Below, piece by piece: positions 58,315-64,000 of a stretch of DNA of 64,000 bases (the first letter of the stretch is position 1; each line of letters opens with the position of its first letter). The stretch spans positions 1,302,001-1,366,000 of the forward strand of contig JAXQJY010000033.1 of the NCBI GenBank assembly GCA_037042185.1, in the 5' to 3' direction. The notes beneath the pieces were generated by a model. That model did no database searches. It saw only the letters and a program-made list of their open reading frames with translations, and had not been told where the DNA came from. This DNA comes from Sordariomycetes sp. S80-01Y. Lineage: Eukaryota; Ascomycota; Sordariomycetes. A program made the translations under genes and the position numbers.

Positions 58315-59322
58315 CGTACTAGTGCCAGGCTGCTGGACTGTTGAGCTGAGTGTTGCCCCTTTTTCTTTTTTGGACGTGCCACTTCAAAATTGTAACCGCC
58401 ACACCTATCGTGACTATGAATCACAAAATCGATTGGAAGGTGATACTCGATTTCTCCAAAGGTTTATGATACTCCACTATTTCCATAGCATTCGGTCCAG
58501 ACTTCTTGTTGCCATTCCATACGTGGTGCTCCTCATCGCGAAGACTCTCGGCCCCGTTACTACCGGGGAGCTGACTGGATGCTTCCTTAACCATCACGTC
58601 TCATATTTTCACAATAGGTTCTATATGTTTGAATCTTCAAAGTCATAGTCGGGTTCTCATCGTTATGAAGCTCGGGTTTGATCCGCTGACGGAAGCCATC
58701 ATGCGTCCCAACCCAACGACGTGGAGAGCAGATCGATAGCCCGGCAGCACCAGAACAGCTGCCCTCAAGACCAATTGATGATCACAGAAACTAAGTTTGA
58801 ACAAATCGAAATTCAAAGCGCCAGGTACTGTTGCCAATCGCGTCGTCCTCAAAAGTCGATGAAGTTAAGGATCCATAAAAACAAGACCCTAGGTTTTGGG
58901 GTCGCGCCGAAGTCGCGTGTGGATCACGGGGTTGAGCCGAGGGGGAGCTCTCGAACCACCGGGAAGTCCAGGGAAATTTTCTGCGACCGTGCCAACAACC
59001 ACCACCACGTCCGCAGCACCACGAAAACACTTTCAAATCCCGTCAAGTCATAGCGCGCGAGCCTCAGGGCGAGCCGGAGGAGCAGCGAGGCTTAGCACAC
59101 AGTGATTGCTTCCTTGCTCAGCTGCGCAGGCGACACCAGGTCGGATTCCGGGAGGTCCGCTATCTCCAGCCGCGTCATTCCGACGACATCGACTATATAT
59201 CTACGAAGCCGTCGGGCGGCATCGACAGCATCTTTACCTCAAGACTCATTCCGAGAGACGATTCGCGACACAATAGAAATAGAAAAATAGCAATATTTCT
59301 TGCCGCAGCGACTACATCGACA
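58315..59322. promoter_or_regulatory. Divergent region, unknown protein / DUF1279 gene
   Basis: 1.0 kb between divergent start codons; no gene seen. Confidence 0.35.
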
Positions 59323-60240
59323 ATGTTTGGGGCTTGGATTGGGGCGCTCCCTCGTTCTCTACGGAGAGCCCGGGCAGGTCAGCTCACAGCGTGGGAGGAA
59401 GCTGCACAGAACATGTTCAGGGCTCAGGCTCGTAGCATGCACGGCCAAGCGTGGAAAGGCAACGCGCCGTCCTCGCGGCTGCTGATGGGCAGCTCGCGCT
59501 ACGGCCACACGCGACCAACATTCGCCACGAGGCACCCGACGGGCCAGACACTTGCAAAGCGCGGCTTCCGCTTCTCGCCATGGAGGAGGAACGCAGGGAG
59601 CGGGGGAAAGGCAGAAGACACACTGAGTCTCGGCCAAAAGTTCAGGAAGCTCTCAAAGGAGTATGGTAAGGCGGCTGTGGTAGTCTACTTTATGCTCAGC
59701 ATCCTCGACTACCCCTTCTTCTTCCTACTGGTGCGGGCAGTCGGTACAGACCGAGTTGGTATGTAATCCTCCGGCAAAAGCGATCTTAGCGCTGGTCAGC
59801 CCTAGCTTGAAACTAACCGGACCAATAGCCAAGGTCGAGCACTTCGTCGTCAGCACCATCACGAGCGTCGTCCCGGAGCCGATTCGAATCCAAATTGGAG
59901 GAATGTGGGAGGCCGCCAAGGACTGGGTCCAGGAGAAGATGGGGAAGAAGACGGAGCAGAAGGTCGAGATGGTTGGATGGGGAGTCGAGGAGGCGCAGGA
60001 GCGACATGATGAGGAAGCCAGTACGGGACCCCACCCCAACGAACCCTTTGCCCTTACAAGATGCCGTGGCTGACCATTTTAGGCTTGGGAACCCAGATGG
60101 CGTTGGCGTATGCCATTCACAAGAGCTTCATCTTTGTCCGGATACCATTGACGGCAGCGGTCACGCCCAGGGTGGTCAAGACCCTCCGGTCGTGGGGTTG
60201 GAATATTGGCAAGCCTGTCCGCAAGTCCAAATCTCCATGA
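59323..60240 (+). CDS. DUF1279 (FAM210/Nat2-like) mitochondrial protein
   Basis: Predicted mitochondrial inner-membrane protein of the FAM210 / yeast Nat2 group. Three exons (59323-59758, 59829-60020, 60083-60240) give 261 residues. The N-terminal ~90 residues are Arg/Ser/Ala-rich with almost no acids (RRARAGQLTAWEEAAQNM apart), fitting a presequence. The DUF1279 domain starts LGQKFRKLSKEYGKAAVVVYFMLSILDYPFFFLLVRAVGTDRVAKVEH (about 103-150). It ends LGTQMALAYAIHKSFIFVRIPLTAAVTPRVVKTLRSWGWNIGKP in exon 3, the domain's conserved second half with the amphipathic TAAVTPxVVKxLRxWGW motif. Exon 2 supplies a linker that is longer than in animals (GWGVEEAQERHDEEAS). Confidence 0.9.
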
Positions 60241-62753
60241 AGGATCGACAACACCCCCCACGGGAGTCTCACGCCAAGGTCGCTGGACTAACTGGCTCAC
60301 GCACCAGACACTCAGCGCTAGGATATCGCTTGTACCAGCACGCGCCGGAAGCGCATGTAAACACCAACATCATACATCTAAAGCATAGAGGAACAACACT
60401 GTACAACAAGAGGCGCGGTAATTCGGAAGTGTAGACTGTAGCATTATCATTATACGCGAACAATATTCATACGATAGTCAAGCTTCTACCCCACAGGAAC
60501 AGCGCGAGCAAAACGCCACCACGAACCGCAATGCTTGTGTATTTATGCTCCAACAAGTGCGGAGATGCATGCACGAAGAATACCTCCCGCGTTGGAAGTG
60601 TCATTGAGACCGGCGTTTAACTCTGCGCAAGAGGCCGCATTGGCAAAGGGTCTTTGAGGCTAGCCCGGTGTTAGTGGTGTGTGATCGCGTTACGGAGCTC
60701 GATGATGATCTCTCGTTCGGCAAAGGCAGGAGCCGAAACCCCTGAGAGGCGTCGCCCTGCCCCTCTGTTCCATTGGTAGAAGATTCTACGGACGGGGATG
60801 AGATAAGGACCCTGGGCGCTTTCCCGTCAGTCTGGTGCCGCTCCCTGTATCCTTGCCAGGCCCGTTCTCGAAGCAAGCCCGTTCTCGAAGCAACCCAGAA
60901 GGGATGAATGGAGAACAGGTCCTATTGTCGATTCTTAAGCGTTCTCGACGCTGTTCAGACCAGGTCAGCGAAAGTTGTCAAATAGCCTTCGCTAGGAGTC
61001 CAGATGCCGTTCGGCACCTCTCTGTTTGGTACGGCAAGCCATGAAATTCATGTGCCGACCAAGCTGCACAGCCGGACTTTGCATCCTTATCCGCAAGCCT
61101 TCGAGTGGACAGCAGGGCGGACCTTGGTGTCCAGGAGATCTAGGACGGAAAGCATGGCGGCACACGGATCAAGATCACGGCATGCATCGAAACATACCAG
61201 GCTCAAGAGTGAGGCGGAGGTGCACAAAGCGCAAAGTCTAAGTTTGATGATGCGACGCATCTCATCTCCCAGCGAACCGCCGAAGCCGCTGCCCGTGTGA
61301 TTTATGCCTCGCTGGTCCTCCGTTGGGACGAGCACTGGGTAACGAGCCATGTGGAAGCCACCCACTAGGACCGAAGGATAGGCCGGCCTTGGCACCATGC
61401 ATCCTATTAAACTCTATTTGGGACACGACACACGGGTAGCGCATGCGTGCAGGATTCCAGCGAATGGCTGCTTGTGACCTCGTGTCGCAGGCTAGTCACT
61501 GTCAGTATTTGTTCATTTCTGTCACTTGGCGGTAAAGCCTCTCGAAGGCCATGATGGTGCATCTCGCTGCGCGAGTTGCTGCTGATGACGGACGACAAGC
61601 CGGAGCAGCTCTTGGCACTGCACGTCGGCAAGCGGAGACGCGACCCAGTTTTCCGGACCGGACGCCGGCGTAAGGGGACCCAAAGACCGAGTTGAGGGTA
61701 AACGCCTCTCTCAAACGGTCGAGCTCGACCTGACCTCTGCCCTCCTGGCTGGCTGCTGGTCTCAAATGTCACTGCCGTCTCGGCTCGGAATAATACCGGA
61801 CTGCCGAGTTCACACGAGACTTTTTTTCTCTCTTCTTCTTCCGTTTTGCTTTGCCTGCAGCGCCAGCCAACCTTGTTTTGATGCATGAACCTCAGACACC
61901 GGCCCGGAGGTTCGAGGTAAGCTTCTGTAGCTCCGCAAGGACCCTCCCAAAGCAGCAAAGGGCGCTCTGGCAGCAAGTCCACCCCGTCGCGTGCTGCATC
62001 GCGTGTCCGCGGCTAGCATCATCGACGGGGGGGCTTGCGCGTATCCACGCGAACCTGCTCTCCGGGATAGACTGGAATGCGAACCACGACACTGGGAAAA
62101 GGGGCCAGGCGAAGGGGGTGAAGGTGAAATGGGCGGCTGATGGCCGCCAAGACCGATCGGCTGGCGTCGACAGGCGCCACGACCGCATTGGCGATGCAGC
62201 TCCAAACCTTATTTCTGGCCTAAGTCTCATGACGGGTTCTGACCGCTCTTTGTACCGTCTCTGGTGACAGGTAACGAAGGGTGCGGAATCCTTGCGAGGT
62301 GGACGGAGTTTCCACGGCCCTCCGGCCCAACAGTCTAGCCTGCCCGTCTGCCGGGTCTGAACAGACAGACATTTCTTCCAGTTGGCCCGGGCATATTACC
62401 CAGCCAGCACCCTCACGCGCGCGGCTAGCGCCAGGCCGAAGGTTAATCCTCCAAATGCTGTCATTGCCGGCGGAATGCCGCAGGTCGCGGGCAGAGTTTC
62501 AAGGGGTTTCAGATGATGAATCCGCCCTCCATTTCGGACCCTTTCGGGCGGCCGCGCTCTGGAATGTGCGACCACATGTCAAATCTCCCTCGACTTTTAC
62601 GGGGTAGAGGAGGCCGTGATGGTGATGAACAAGGTAACACAGCGTGTGATCAGCAGGTCGCGCCGTGGCCGAATAGAGTTTCATGAGGGTTTTTCTTGCC
62701 CCCTTTTGCTCAGGGCTTCTGTGTGTTTTTTCACTGATGACCTCGCATGTGTC

Positions 62754-62770
62754 AGTCAATCAATCAATCA
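62754..62770 (+). repeat. (TCAA)n microsatellite, about four units
   Basis: Short tandem repeat in the right-edge gene-poor region. Confidence 0.7.
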
Positions 62771-63639
62771 CCGGCCCACCCCACTCACCACCAAACCGCC
62801 TCACGCCGCTTCGGGAACGGCACAGCTGTCAATCGTTGGTGTATGGTCTTCTTAGTTCCCTTGAACTCACATGAGCCGGCCGCCACACAGATGGGCTTCT
62901 GGAACCCACCGGTCGAGTCGTGTGCTCAATCAGTGCTCCGTACCGGGGCAAAAGGTGCAGCTGCTTGCACTCGCAGCCAATTCAGGCGTCAATAACGTTC
63001 GACGTGCATCCGTACGTGGCCACCGGATAGAGACATCTGACCCGTTTAGACTTTGATTGCGCCCCTCGTTCACGACACGCCACGACGGACAGCAGCAGCG
63101 TGAGAGCCATCGCGCGGCCCCAGCCTCGGGAGAAGGTCCCGAATAGGCCAAGAGAATCGCGCTTTGCCCCGACCCCCCCGCGTTCATCAAAAGGTTATCA
63201 AAGGTTATAAATAAGATTTTGCCTGATTGTGCGACGGTGCTGGCTGTCTTCGGCACGGAACTCTGCAGGGAACCCGGGCTGAGTCCCAAAGTCTGTCGCG
63301 ATCGGCACGCCGTCCGAGGGCATCCCTCAGAGCTTCTGCGTTCTGGACGGACGTCCGGACTGGAAGCCACTGGGTAAACTGGACTGACTTCGTACTTTGG
63401 AAGCGTCGGGGTGGGTGCTTCGACCGCTGATCGGCCACTGCCCGCTGGGCTAGGGCAGCCACCGAGTCATTTCACGGCTGCGGGGACGCGATATATTCAT
63501 TTGCGTTCACTAACGTTGGCAGCCAGGACCCCCAAAGCCCAAGGGGGTTCGCTTGGCAGCCCAATGCTGGGCTGGACAGGGCGCAAGGCAACGGCAGGAC
63601 GACGCACACCGGTAGCGGTAGCGCGTTTCCCCCACTGAA

Positions 63640-63664
63640 AGGCTGGCTGGGCTGGCTGGCTGAG
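63640..63664 (+). repeat. GGCTG-type short tandem repeat
   Basis: About four or five imperfect GGCTG/GGCTGGCT units. Confidence 0.65.
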
Positions 63665-64000
63665 AAGGATCGTTTGGGCTGTGGGAGACAATACTTAGCA
63701 CCGTACGTACTCCGTTGTGAAGCCCGAGACACCGGGATGCACGACTAACTTTCACTTTGCCGCTCGGATACGCAGGGACACGGTCGCGGCAGGGCCGTGT
63801 ATCTATCAACATTCCATCCCTCCCAGCAGCGTGGCCAACACAAACCTACCTTACTCAGAACGAACAGCCCCCGACTGGAATCCTGCTGCTCACGTTTTTG
63901 CCGGGCCGCCGGCGGCTCCTCTCTTGGTAGCCTCTCCACGAGGAAAATAGGGGACCCAGCGACGTGAAACTGGGCCGCCAGGCGGCCGGCCTGGTGTAAG

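Larger units (their letters stand above)
60241..64000. other. Right-edge gene-poor region
   Basis: 3.8 kb without a supported gene. Frames are short, overlapping and motif-free on both strands. Short simple repeats lie at 62754-62770 (TCAA units) and 63640-63664 (GGCTG units). No transposon features or AT-rich decay were seen. Confidence 0.45.

Overview
The window is nuclear DNA of a filamentous ascomycete, most likely a Sordariomycete. The evidence is short (about 44-75 bp) GT-AG introns close to start codons, pyrimidine-rich leaders, Zn2Cys6 regulators, and a set of typical fungal housekeeping proteins (SWC4, Utp25, MIC12, Yck-type casein kinase, Mac/hexapeptide fusion regulator). I support 27 protein-coding genes, most of them rebuilt across introns so that the joined exon lengths are divisible by three and the encoded families run through the junctions. 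I saw no tRNA, rRNA, CRISPR, virus-like element or intact transposon.

Layout. 0.5-7 kb: a free methionine-(R)-sulfoxide reductase diverges from a LETM1-like mitochondrial protein; then a peroxisomal SCP2-type lipid carrier, a nitronate monooxygenase and an aldo-keto reductase. 7-14.7 kb: a membrane-anchored casein kinase I behind a long leader, a p24 cargo receptor, and SWC4 of the SWR1/NuA4 complexes. 14.7-21.3 kb: a gene-poor stretch and then a long leader. 21.3-28 kb: a Zn2Cys6 domain fused to a maltose-acetyltransferase-like domain that lacks the catalytic histidine, an MDR oxidoreductase, and a second Zn2Cys6 factor. 28-44.6 kb is a dense housekeeping block: a PPR protein diverging from the splicing factor Cwf18, a zinc-knuckle RS protein diverging from an R3H-SUZ protein with a PAM2 motif, eIF3f diverging from Utp25, mitochondrial bL17m diverging from MIC12, and ALA dehydratase (HEM2). 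44.6-47.3 kb is gene-poor. 47.3-60.2 kb: a membrane acyltransferase-3, an amidohydrolase, a Tyr/dual-specificity phosphatase, a small LEA/SMP-like protein, a small His/Arg-rich protein with a TATA box, an unknown 638-residue protein, and a DUF1279 (FAM210/Nat2-like) mitochondrial protein. 60.2-64 kb is gene-poor.

How the genes relate. Several divergent pairs share 360-400 bp promoters and related functions: eIF3f with Utp25 (translation and ribosome biogenesis, both with RGG-rich tails), bL17m with MIC12 (mitochondria), and the PPR protein with Cwf18 (RNA processing). There is no secondary-metabolite cluster; the enzymes are scattered singletons. The most interesting item is the fusion regulator at 21279-23337, a DNA-binding domain joined to what looks like an acetyltransferase pseudoenzyme.
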